Origin: an uncultured Flavobacteriales bacterium
GTDB lineage: Bacteria; Bacteroidota; Bacteroidia; Palsa-965
DNA length: 5,348 nt
Assembly (NCBI GenBank): GCA_946478675.1
Contig: CAMLEF010000313.1
Location: 1 to 5,348, forward strand
Direction: 5' to 3'
In this document: positions 1-5,348 of the stretch, piece after piece
Layout: every line of letters starts with the position of its first letter
Position numbering within the stretch: the stretch's first letter is position 1
Program-made: the position numbers and the translations under genes
Notes under the pieces: model-generated
What the model was told of the DNA's origin: nothing
What the model saw: only the letters and a program-made list of their open reading frames with translations
The model's database searches: none

Positions 1-144
1 CAGATCAAGAAGAACGGCGGTGACGTGGTCGGCACCACGGGCATCCCGCTCACCGCACAGGAAAAAAACGACCTCATTGCGTTTCTTGCCACGCTCACCG
101 ATATGACCTTCATCCAGGACTCCCGTTTCAAAGAAGCACATTAA
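1..144 (+). CDS. C-terminal end of a cytochrome c peroxidase-like (MauG/di-haem) protein, 5' truncated
   Basis: An open frame enters from the left edge and ends at TAA 142-144, giving 47 residues. The tail reads LTAQEKNDLIAFLATLTD (residues 17-34) followed by a phenylalanine/Asp-Ser-Arg-Phe segment. This 'LT..EK.DLIAFL.TLTD..F..D.RF' ending is the characteristic C-terminus of Bacteroidota cytochrome c peroxidase / MauG-type di-haem proteins, periplasmic enzymes that reduce hydrogen peroxide with electrons from c-type cytochromes or oxidise other substrates. The CxxCH haem motifs lie upstream of the window, so the catalytic class cannot be checked. The next gene starts 3 bases after the stop, suggesting co-transcription. 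Another c-type cytochrome with the same helical tail is the main alternative. Confidence 0.72.
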   Translation, partial: QIKKNGGDVVGTTGIPLTAQEKNDLIAFLATLTDMTFIQDSRFKEAH

Positions 145-147
145 AAA

Positions 148-597
148 ATGCAAAGCAGGCCAACTTTTGCCGGGAATTTTCGTCTAATGAGTATGACACG
201 TTTCATGCTGGTTGGTTGGGTGCTTTCTTTGGCGCTGTTTTCCTGCAACAAAGACCCGAAAACGGTTCCCGGCGGAACGGTGCGCATTCTCGTAACGGTA
301 AGCCATCACGGTTACCCGATCGCGAACGCCGTCATCTTCAAAAAGAACAACACGCTCGTTTTCCCCGGACAGGACACGACGCAGTACGATGAGCGCTACG
401 TCACGGACGCCAACGGAAAATTCACGCTCGACCACATCGGCAACGGTTACAAGCAGGTTGTGATTTACGCGAAAGGCTACGATTACGCCTGGGATTCCAC
501 GCAGGTCACGCCGGTGTGGGGCTATCAATACACGAGCTTTACGACAGCGACAGGAGAGAGCAAGGATATCGCGATGACGATTCCGGTGAGTGAATAA
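148..597 (+). CDS. Small lipoprotein with carboxypeptidase-regulatory-like (transthyretin-fold) domain
   Basis: The 149-residue product has a hydrophobic signal (residues 19-32) ending in a lipobox LALFSC, with Cys33 as the expected lipidation site, so the mature protein should be membrane anchored. Residues 43-147 form one small beta domain: a GTVRILVTV strand, a 'PIANAVIFKK' segment, then TDANGKFTLDHIGNGYKQV (86-104) and an AKGYD turn. This is the pattern of carboxypeptidase-regulatory-like / CarboxypepD_reg folds, usually non-enzymatic binding or adhesion modules. The start at 148 has the A-rich upstream context typical of this phylum and follows the peroxidase stop by 3 bases. An ATG at 187 or 193 would give a more standard 18-20-residue signal and the same mature protein. 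Pairing with a di-haem peroxidase suggests an operon, but its ligand is unknown. Start site is uncertain; fold call is moderate. Confidence 0.75.
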   Translation: MQSRPTFAGNFRLMSMTRFMLVGWVLSLALFSCNKDPKTVPGGTVRILVTVSHHGYPIANAVIFKKNNTLVFPGQDTTQYDERYVTDANGKFTLDHIGNGYKQVVIYAKGYDYAWDSTQVTPVWGYQYTSFTTATGESKDIAMTIPVSE

Positions 598-755
598 TGT
601 GCTCCGCTTCGCTATGAAAAGGGATGTGCTGATATGCTCCGCTTCGCTATTGGAAAATTGAACATTGAAAAATTCTTTACAATGAACCTTCAATCTTTAA
701 TAGAATCATCACATAGCGCAGCGGCAATAATCATCACATAGCGCAGCGGAGCACA
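598..755. repeat. Intergenic repeat cluster forming a large imperfect palindrome between convergent genes
   Basis: Four copies of one short unit are seen. TGCTCCGCTTCGCTAT occurs at 600-615 and exactly again at 635-650. The opposite orientation occurs at 707-724 and 730-749, where ATCATCACATAGCGCAGCGG is exactly repeated from 705-724 to 730-749. The outer arms, 598-616 and 737-755, are reverse complements at 18 of 19 positions. Between them lies A/T-rich sequence with ATTGAA/TTCAAT pairs around 657-697. The cluster fills the spacer between the stop codons of two convergent genes, so it may act as a bidirectional terminator or mRNA 3' stabiliser; that role is inferred. It looks like a dispersed Bacteroidota intergenic repeat rather than a unique sequence. 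Confidence 0.7.
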
Positions 756-762
756 TCCGCTC

Positions 763-1449
763 TTAAGGATAAACGATAATCCTGTTGCCAACGCTCACCC
801 GTTTATACAAATCATCCAGCTCCGTATTCTGAACGGAAATACAGCCCCACGTTAAATTCTGCCGGTCGTTGCCGGGCCATTCGCCCCACCAGCCGTGGAT
901 GCCGATGCCGCCGCCGAGCTTCGTGGTTTTCGGAGGTTCTTTGCCGGCGTTGTTCGCTTTTACAATCGCATTTTTCTGCGCTTCGGTGATCAGCTTTTTC
1001 TGGTAACCCGCAATCGCATCCGCGTTGTTCGGGTAATTCAGGCGCATCCAGGCGACGCCGAGGTACTGCGCGTAATCGCCTTCGAACGGCCCGCGCGATT
1101 TCTGGATGATGCGGTAATCACCTTCGGGCGTGCGGTTGTCGCCCTGCATTTGCTTGTGGCCGATCGGTTCCTGCCCGAGACCGATGACGTAAGTTTTCTC
1201 CGGCCGGCCGTTGTGATAAATGCGCAGGCGATACAAATGTTTCCACGCGACGAGAACCGTGTCTTCATTGGCGAGCGAGTCGGGGAGAGCAGGAAGCGAA
1301 TCGGTAGTGTTTTCTTTCGGTGTAAATGCTGCGGCTTTGTTTTCCTGCGGAGATGAGGAAGGCGAAATCGGATCCGACGTTTTTGCGTAAATGAAAAAGC
1401 CGGCAAATAAAGCAACGGCAACAGCGGGGAAAACGATTCGTAGAATCAT
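763..1449 (-). CDS. L,D-transpeptidase (YkuD catalytic domain), membrane-anchored or secreted
   Basis: The product is 228 residues from ATG 1449. The N-terminus is a single hydrophobic segment (about residues 2-22) without a lipobox, followed by a Ser/Pro/Asn-rich linker (about 25-60) and a YkuD domain to the C-terminus. The family hallmarks are present: GDNRTPEGDYRI (103-114), GIGIHG with catalytic-region His185, and TWGCISVQN with nucleophile Cys203, 18 residues further on. Such enzymes make 3-3 peptidoglycan cross-links or attach proteins to peptidoglycan in the periplasm. Between the conserved TPEG block and the His motif is a Lys/Ala-rich insertion (about 142-176) that could form helices and modulate access to the active site. 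A TTG at 1473 would add eight residues, but TTG starts are rare here and these residues add nothing recognisable. The gene is convergent with the lipoprotein at 148 and divergent from the one at 1558. Substrate specificity (cross-linking versus carboxypeptidase) is not resolved. Confidence 0.93.
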   Translation of the reverse strand: MILRIVFPAVAVALFAGFFIYAKTSDPISPSSSPQENKAAAFTPKENTTDSLPALPDSLANEDTVLVAWKHLYRLRIYHNGRPEKTYVIGLGQEPIGHKQMQGDNRTPEGDYRIIQKSRGPFEGDYAQYLGVAWMRLNYPNNADAIAGYQKKLITEAQKNAIVKANNAGKEPPKTTKLGGGIGIHGWWGEWPGNDRQNLTWGCISVQNTELDDLYKRVSVGNRIIVYP

Positions 1450-1509
1450 GCGTGATAAATGTAGATTACGCAAACATCGTTTCAGCGGGCTTAACTTTTT
1501 TTATCACGC
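1450..1509. promoter_or_regulatory. 10-bp inverted repeat in divergent intergenic region
   Basis: GCGTGATAAA at 1450-1459 is the exact reverse complement of TTTATCACGC at 1500-1509. The left arm touches the ATG of the minus-strand transpeptidase and the right arm lies 48 bases before the plus-strand lipoprotein. The arms are 40 bases apart, which is long for a terminator hairpin but possible for paired operator sites or a leader structure. Chance occurrence in a spacer of this size is unlikely but not excluded. No regulator gene is present in the window. Confidence 0.35.
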
Positions 1510-1541
1510 GAGCCGTTTTATAACATCAAACAGAATCGTTT

Positions 1542-1549
1542 TATCTTCG
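1542..1549 (+). promoter_or_regulatory. Candidate Bacteroidota -7 element for the 1558 gene
   Basis: TATCTTCG differs at one base from the Bacteroidota -7 consensus TAnnTTTG and ends 8 bases before the ATG, which would give an almost leaderless transcript. No good -33 TTTG is seen at the usual spacing, so this is a weak candidate. Confidence 0.25.
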
Positions 1550-1557
1550 GAAAACCA

Positions 1558-2040
1558 ATGAAACAAATCCTTCTTTTCCTGGTGTTCATCACTGGCATCG
1601 CCTGCCAACTGCCCTCGACGAAAAAGCCAAAACGCACAATCACCAACACGAATGATTCGCTCGCTACCGGTTGGTATTATGTCACCGACAGCACCGGCTG
1701 GAAACGTACGCTGCTAAAAACGTCGGAAGAATATCATCTCGATCCGCAGCCCATTCTCACTGCACAGGACATCGACCGCATGGAGGTGGTGGAAGGACAC
1801 AACGCGCCGCAGCCGTTTTACCTGCTCGTGATGTATTTCGATGCTGACGCAGCGAAAACGTGGAAGGACGCCACGCACAGGTATATCTTCAGGAAGCTCG
1901 CTTTCGTGATCGACAACCGCCTTGTGCATGTCGCCACCGTACAGTCAGGAATCGACGGAGGAGTAGCGGCAATCAATTCCGGCACGTACACAAAAGAAGA
2001 GCTGGAACAATTCAAATTTCAGATCGAAGCCGAACGTTAA
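1558..2040 (+). CDS. Lipoprotein with a SecD-P1-head-like domain
   Basis: The 160-residue product begins with MKQILLFLVFITGIAC, a short lipoprotein signal with Cys16 as the likely lipidation site. The rest resembles the periplasmic P1 region of the protein-export subunit SecD. It has 'TGWYYVTDSTGWKRTLL' (37-53), 'ILTAQDIDRMEV' (66-77), a 'FYLLVMYFDADAAKTWKDAT' stretch (87-106) matching the SecD 'v.l.ld..ga..f...T' segment, then LAFVIDNRLVHVATVQSGI (114-132) matching 'LAIVLDGKVVSAP.I...I', and SGTYTKEELEQF (141-152) matching the 'G.FT.EEA..L' helix. No transmembrane helices follow, so it cannot translocate protein by itself. It may bind exported or envelope proteins, but that is inference. The gene stands alone: divergent upstream neighbour, repeats downstream. 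The resemblance is from motif memory, not an alignment; a generic hypothetical lipoprotein is the fallback. Confidence 0.62.
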   Translation: MKQILLFLVFITGIACQLPSTKKPKRTITNTNDSLATGWYYVTDSTGWKRTLLKTSEEYHLDPQPILTAQDIDRMEVVEGHNAPQPFYLLVMYFDADAAKTWKDATHRYIFRKLAFVIDNRLVHVATVQSGIDGGVAAINSGTYTKEELEQFKFQIEAER

Positions 2041-2050
2041 TGCATGGAGG

Positions 2051-2163
2051 CGGGCTTCCGGAAAACGGAACCGGGCTATCCCTGCCCGACAGGGTCATTC
2101 AGGCGGGCGCTATAAGTCCGTTGTCCTCCGGCCATCCGGGCTTCCGCTGCTATCCCTGCCCGA
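2051..2163. repeat. REP-like G+C-rich intergenic repeat
   Basis: Two blocks recur: CGGGCTTCCG at 2051-2060 and 2137-2146, and GCTATCCCTGCCCGA at 2075-2089 and 2149-2163. The middle carries several CGGGC/GCCCG inversions, such as 2072-2076 with 2084-2088, and 2084-2088 with 2104-2108, so alternative hairpins can form. The wording ('tcattcaggcgggcgct', 'catccgggcttccgctgctatccctgcccg') matches a repeat type I recall as dispersed between genes in many Bacteroidota. It follows the 1558-2040 gene by 10 bases, and the last copy runs into eight or more A residues, so a transcript-end role is plausible. Confidence 0.7.
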
Positions 2164-2216
2164 AAAAAAATCAGCGTGTTTGCAACTGAGCGAACGCAAT
2201 CGGATGAGAAGTTTTT

Positions 2217-2309
2217 AACCACGGAGGAACGCAGAGGTTTGCACAGAGGAACACAGAGAAATAACACTTCGTGACCTCTGTGAAAAACCTCTGTGGCCCT
2301 TTGTGGTTT
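2217..2309. repeat. 'cacagag' palindromic intergenic repeat
   Basis: The left part is built on AACCACGGAGGAACGCAGAG followed by a CACAGAGGAACACAGAGAAA segment. The right part is its imperfect reverse complement (CTCTGTGAAAAACCTCTGTG then TTTGTGGTTT). The two arms are about 40 bases each around a short centre near 2262, giving one long imperfect hairpin. Elements with this AACCAC(A/G)GAGG...CACAGAG...CTCTGTG...GTGGTT layout are widespread intergenic repeats in several bacterial phyla. No protein-coding potential is seen in it. Whether it is a transposase-mobilised miniature element or another repeat is not shown here. Confidence 0.72.
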
Positions 2310-2438
2310 CCACGCGAAGCCGCTCCCGTTACTGCCGGCCTTTTTTCAACAACCACCCCACGCACGTTGCAAAATCGCTCACTTTTCCGCATCTTCACTT
2401 TAACCAACTCACACCGGCTTCCCGGCTAAAACAACACC
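2310..2438 (+). other. Leader region of the protease gene, no firm signal
   Basis: This is the non-repetitive remainder of the 398-base gene-free stretch. It contains a GCCGGCCTTTTTT run (2335-2346) that could end transcription from the left. A poor match to the Bacteroidota promoter is TTGC at 2367-2370 with CATCTTCA 19 bases further on. No clear ribosome binding site precedes the ATG at 2439; the context is AAAACAACACC, A-rich as usual for the phylum. No ORF or RNA gene is supported here. Confidence 0.3.
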
Positions 2439-5258
2439 ATGAAAAAAATCCTACTCGCAGCATTCGTGCTCGTGTTGCCGTTTGTCCTGACGGCGCAGAG
2501 CGTTTTCTCAGAGTACCAGGACGGCAAGATCTGGTTCCGCGTCAAAGACGACGTGCGCACCAATCATTCCCTGCAGGAAGATCCGCACAACCTGCCGATG
2601 GAAACGCTGCCGTTCCTTTCCGGCATCAGCAAGCAGCATTCGCTGACGCACCTTTCGCGCCCGTTCTTCGCGGCAAAAACGTCGCCGGAACTTCAGCGCA
2701 CCTTCCTGCTCGAATTCTCCGATGTCGCCAATGTCATGGCCATCATCAGCGAGCTCCGCGCGACCAACAGCGTGGATTACGCAGAGCGTGTGCCGCTCAC
2801 CAATTCCACGCTCGCACCGAACGACCCGAGCTATTCTGCGCAATGGCATCTCGCCGTGGTGAACGCGTCATCCGCCTGGAACTATTTCAGCACCGGCTCC
2901 ACGATCAAGATCGCGATCGTCGACAACGCCATCGATCGCACGCACCAGGATCTCTCCGGCAACCTCTGGACGAATCCCGGCGAAACGGCGAACAACAACA
3001 TCGATGACGACGGCAACGGTTACATCGACGACATCAACGGTTACGACGTTGCCGACAACGACAACAACCCGAACCCGCCGAATACGTCGTTCGATCACGG
3101 CACGCATTGCGCAGGTATCGCCGACGCGAAAACGAACAACAGCATCGGTATTGCAGGCATGGGTTTCAGCTGCAAGCTCATGTGCGTGAAAGCTACCAGT
3201 AGCTCCGCTTCCGCAAGCTCCGTCACGAACGGTTACGACGGCGTTGTTTACGCAGTTGTTGCCGGCGCCGACGTGATCAGCATGTCGTGGGGCGGAACAG
3301 GAACGTCGACGACGGCACAGAACATCATCACCTGGGCCAGCCAGCAAGGTGCGGTGCTTGTGGCCGCTGCCGGTAACAGCAACACGAACACGATGTTCTA
3401 TCCTGCCGCTTACACGGAATGCATCGCGGTTGCAGCCACCAACAGCAACGATACGAAAGCGAGCTTCTCCAACTACGGCAACTGGGTCGACATTTCCGCA
3501 CCCGGCAACAACATTTACAGCACGCTTCCGTCGAACCAGTACGGCAACATGTCCGGCACGTCGATGGCTTGCCCGCTGGTGGCCGGCCTCTGCGGACTGA
3601 TGCTTTCGCTCAACCCGTACCTCACACCGGCCGACGTACGCAGCTGCCTCACGTCAACGGCTGTCAACATCAACTCGATGAACAGCTCGTACATCGGGCA
3701 GCTCGGCGCAGGACGTATCGATGCAAACGCGGCGATGTCATGCATCAGCAGCACGCTCAACTGGCCTCCGAACGCGCTGTTCACAGCGAACGTTACGACG
3801 GTAACTGCAGGCGGACAAGTCACCTTCACCGATCAATCCGTTTACAACCCGACGTCGTGGACGTGGAGCTTCCCCGGCGGAACACCTTCTTCGTACAACG
3901 GGCAGAATCCTCCGGCCATCGTTTACAACACGCCGGGCACGTACAACGTTTCACTCACCGTCAGCAATGCCAACGGCTCTGACGTACAGACGAACACGAG
4001 CTACATCACCGTCATTGCAGCGAGCGGCTGCACGAAAGTCAACCTGCCGGCTCCTGCAGGATGGACGCCGACAAATTATTACACCGGCGCTTCTGTCGGA
4101 CAAGACGGTTGGATCAACGGCATGAACGTCTATCTCGACAAAGAGAAAGCGATGTACTTCGATGCATCTGCCAGCCCGTACACGCAGCTCGTGAACGTGT
4201 GGGTTGCTTTCGGTCGCGCGTATTCCGCGAACCAGGCGAAGATCGTTCCGATGAAAATTTACGACGGCACGAGCGGTACGCCCGGCGCGCAGATCGGCTC
4301 GACGGTAAATGCGACGATGGGCGCGATCATGCAGGATGTTTCCGGCGGTTATTACACGGAATATTCTTTCGTGAATACGCCGGTTACGTTGCCCGCTTCT
4401 AAAAAATTCTTCGTGAGCATCGACCTCACCAACCTGCAGTGGACCGCAGGCACGCACGATACGCTTTCGATCGTCAGCAACTCCGCAGGACAAACGACGC
4501 CGTCTGCGATCTGGGAAAAACAAAGCGACAACAACTGGTACCAGTATACGACTGCAGGTTCCTGGAACCTCAGCGCGTCGCTCTACATTCACCCGTTCCT
4601 CACCGGCGCGAATTCCGTGGCCGCGATCACCGCTTCGCCGCTTACACTTTGCGCCGGCAACCAGGTTTCGTTCGACGCGACCGGCTCGACGTTCGAAGAC
4701 ACGCTGCTCTGGTATTTCCCGGGAACGAACCCCGTGATCTCGAACAACATTCAGCAGAACGTGATCTACAACACGGCCGGCAATTACCAGGCGATTCTCT
4801 ACATCGTTGGCGGCGGTTGCCATCTTTTCGATTCTGCATTCGTCAACATCACCGTTAATGCCAACCCGGTGCTCGCGGTTACTGCAACGCCGAATACACC
4901 TTCGGTTTGTTCCGGAACGCCGGTTGCTTTGTCGGCGAGCGGCGCTTCCACGTACAGCTGGAGCCCATCGACGTTCCTGTCATCGACAACAACAGCCGCA
5001 ACAACATCGACACCAACGACGAGCATCACTTACAACCTCACCGGCACCGGTGCGAACGGTTGCTCCAGTAACACGACGATCAACATCAACGTGGATAACG
5101 CGCCGGTCGGCAACATCGTGGAAAGCGCGACGACGGTGTGCGTGAACCAGCCGGTAGTGTTCGACGGTTCCGGCAGCTCCAGCGCGACTTCGTTCAGCTG
5201 GTCGTTCCCCGGCGGCACGCCTGCATGGCAAGGTCGGCGCTCTGCTCCAGTTGCATGA
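2439..5258 (+). CDS. Secreted subtilisin-like (S8) serine protease with PKD and Ig-like repeats; C-terminus cut by a probable chimeric join
   Basis: The signal peptide is residues 1-19 (cleavage before Gln20) and a pro-region runs to about 126. The S8 domain spans about 130-435: catalytic Asp162 (IAIVDNAID), His220 (DHGTHCAGI), oxyanion Asn313 (AAAGNSN) and nucleophile Ser375 (SGTSMACPLVAG), so it should be active. An Asn/Asp-rich insertion after the Asp motif (177-213, with NIDDDGNGYIDD) looks calcium binding. Next come PKD 1 (445-525), a beta-rich module of unknown name (530-722), PKD 2 (726-806), an Ig-like module (810-886) and PKD 3 (from about 889). PKD 3 breaks after its SWSFPGGTP strand; residues 930-939 (WQGRRSAPVA) are unlike any PKD sequence, so the genuine coding part ends at about 5222-5225. 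Secretion by the type IX system is likely from the architecture, but the sorting domain that would prove it is not in the window. Role: extracellular protein degradation, inferred. Confidence 0.92.
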   Translation: MKKILLAAFVLVLPFVLTAQSVFSEYQDGKIWFRVKDDVRTNHSLQEDPHNLPMETLPFLSGISKQHSLTHLSRPFFAAKTSPELQRTFLLEFSDVANVMAIISELRATNSVDYAERVPLTNSTLAPNDPSYSAQWHLAVVNASSAWNYFSTGSTIKIAIVDNAIDRTHQDLSGNLWTNPGETANNNIDDDGNGYIDDINGYDVADNDNNPNPPNTSFDHGTHCAGIADAKTNNSIGIAGMGFSCKLMCVKATSSSASASSVTNGYDGVVYAVVAGADVISMSWGGTGTSTTAQNIITWASQQGAVLVAAAGNSNTNTMFYPAAYTECIAVAATNSNDTKASFSNYGNWVDISAPGNNIYSTLPSNQYGNMSGTSMACPLVAGLCGLMLSLNPYLTPADVRSCLTSTAVNINSMNSSYIGQLGAGRIDANAAMSCISSTLNWPPNALFTANVTTVTAGGQVTFTDQSVYNPTSWTWSFPGGTPSSYNGQNPPAIVYNTPGTYNVSLTVSNANGSDVQTNTSYITVIAASGCTKVNLPAPAGWTPTNYYTGASVGQDGWINGMNVYLDKEKAMYFDASASPYTQLVNVWVAFGRAYSANQAKIVPMKIYDGTSGTPGAQIGSTVNATMGAIMQDVSGGYYTEYSFVNTPVTLPASKKFFVSIDLTNLQWTAGTHDTLSIVSNSAGQTTPSAIWEKQSDNNWYQYTTAGSWNLSASLYIHPFLTGANSVAAITASPLTLCAGNQVSFDATGSTFEDTLLWYFPGTNPVISNNIQQNVIYNTAGNYQAILYIVGGGCHLFDSAFVNITVNANPVLAVTATPNTPSVCSGTPVALSASGASTYSWSPSTFLSSTTTAATTSTPTTSITYNLTGTGANGCSSNTTININVDNAPVGNIVESATTVCVNQPVVFDGSGSSSATSFSWSFPGGTPAWQGRRSAPVA
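5220..5230. other. Probable chimeric join (assembly artefact or rearrangement)
   Basis: To the left, the plus strand codes for a normal PKD domain up to Gly-Gly-Thr-Pro. To the right, the plus-strand frame gives a non-homologous tail and stops at 5256-5258. On the minus strand a frame is open from the right edge up to this point and then runs only ten codons into the protease before stopping at 5196-5194. Both reading frames lose sense at the same place, which marks a join. The foreign part is about 120-130 bases, close to one short read. Confidence 0.75.
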
Positions 5259-5348
5259 TGTCCTTGCGCAGGCTGTCCTCGCTGGCAGTGCCCTCCCCCT
5301 GCGACGCGTGCTTGGTCGCGCTGGCCTGCTCGTGCAGGGTCATCACGC
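5224..5348 (-). CDS. Internal fragment of an unidentified protein, probably from another genome
   Basis: Reading the minus strand from the right edge, codons are open with no stop through the join. From the ATG at 5343 the product begins MTLHEQASATKHASQGEG and continues with a Glu/Gln/Ala-rich, helix-prone segment (DSLRKDIMQLEQSADLAMQ). Third codon positions are G or C in 36 of the 39 codons 5343-5227, and all four Glu codons are GAG and both Lys codons AAG, whereas the protease mostly uses GAA for Glu. The plus-strand alternative is Cys/Ser/Leu-rich and looks like a shadow. The protein is not recognised. The ATG may be internal, since the frame is still open upstream of it. G+C at third positions is also high in the protease, so composition alone does not prove a foreign origin. 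Confidence 0.5.

Noticed and set aside
184..693. Long minus-strand open frame of 169 residues opposite the small lipoprotein
   Set aside because: Arg/Val/His-rich shadow translation; the plus strand has a signal peptide, lipobox and recognisable domain, and the frame runs into the repeat cluster.
598..755. CRISPR array
   Set aside because: Only four copies in two orientations with unequal spacers and no cas genes; this is a palindromic repeat cluster.
1471..1473. TTG start for the L,D-transpeptidase
   Set aside because: An ATG eight codons further in gives a normal hydrophobic N-terminus, and TTG starts are uncommon in this phylum.
2041..2309. Insertion sequence or riboswitch in the gene-free stretch
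   Set aside because: No transposase remnant and no recognisable aptamer core; the structure is explained by two repeat families.
2303..3007. Plus-strand frame of 234 residues overlapping the protease start
   Set aside because: Arg/His/Gln-rich out-of-frame translation without motifs; the overlapping frame has a signal peptide and the S8 catalytic motifs.
3951..4823. Minus-strand open frame of 290 residues inside the protease
   Set aside because: Arg- and Val-rich antisense shadow of a high G+C gene whose plus-strand frame has clear PKD motifs.

Overview
The window reads as a metagenomic contig from a member of the Bacteroidota with moderately high G+C. The evidence is lipoproteins with Bacteroidota-style signal peptides, a PKD-rich subtilase with a pro-peptide and a Ca-binding-like Asp/Asn insertion of the kind found in type IX secretion cargo, A-rich start contexts without clear Shine-Dalgarno sites, and two families of intergenic repeats common in this phylum. 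No rRNA, tRNA, CRISPR array, transposase or phage gene is visible.

Layout. Positions 1-144 hold the C-terminal end of a di-haem cytochrome c peroxidase-like protein, followed after 3 bases by a small lipoprotein with a carboxypeptidase-regulatory-like fold (148-597). A repeat-rich convergent spacer (598-762) separates it from a minus-strand L,D-transpeptidase (763-1449). A divergent spacer with a 10-bp inverted repeat leads to a plus-strand lipoprotein resembling the periplasmic P1 head of SecD (1558-2040). A gene-free stretch (2041-2438) carries a REP-like G+C-rich repeat and then a 'cacagag' palindromic repeat. The rest is a large secreted subtilisin-like protease with three PKD modules, a beta-rich module and an Ig-like module (from 2439).

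The protease stops making sense as a protein at about 5222-5226, in the middle of its third PKD domain. The last ~125 bases instead read as an open, coding-like frame on the opposite strand. The simplest reading is a chimeric contig end of about one sequencing read, so the protease C-terminus, including any T9SS sorting domain, is probably missing rather than lost.

Taken together the genes are envelope and secretion functions: periplasmic haem enzyme, lipoproteins, peptidoglycan cross-linking and an exported protease. Apart from the first pair, nothing argues that they form one pathway. I do not see a convincing new multi-gene system. The items most worth a second look are the stand-alone SecD-head lipoprotein, the repeat structures and the chimeric end.
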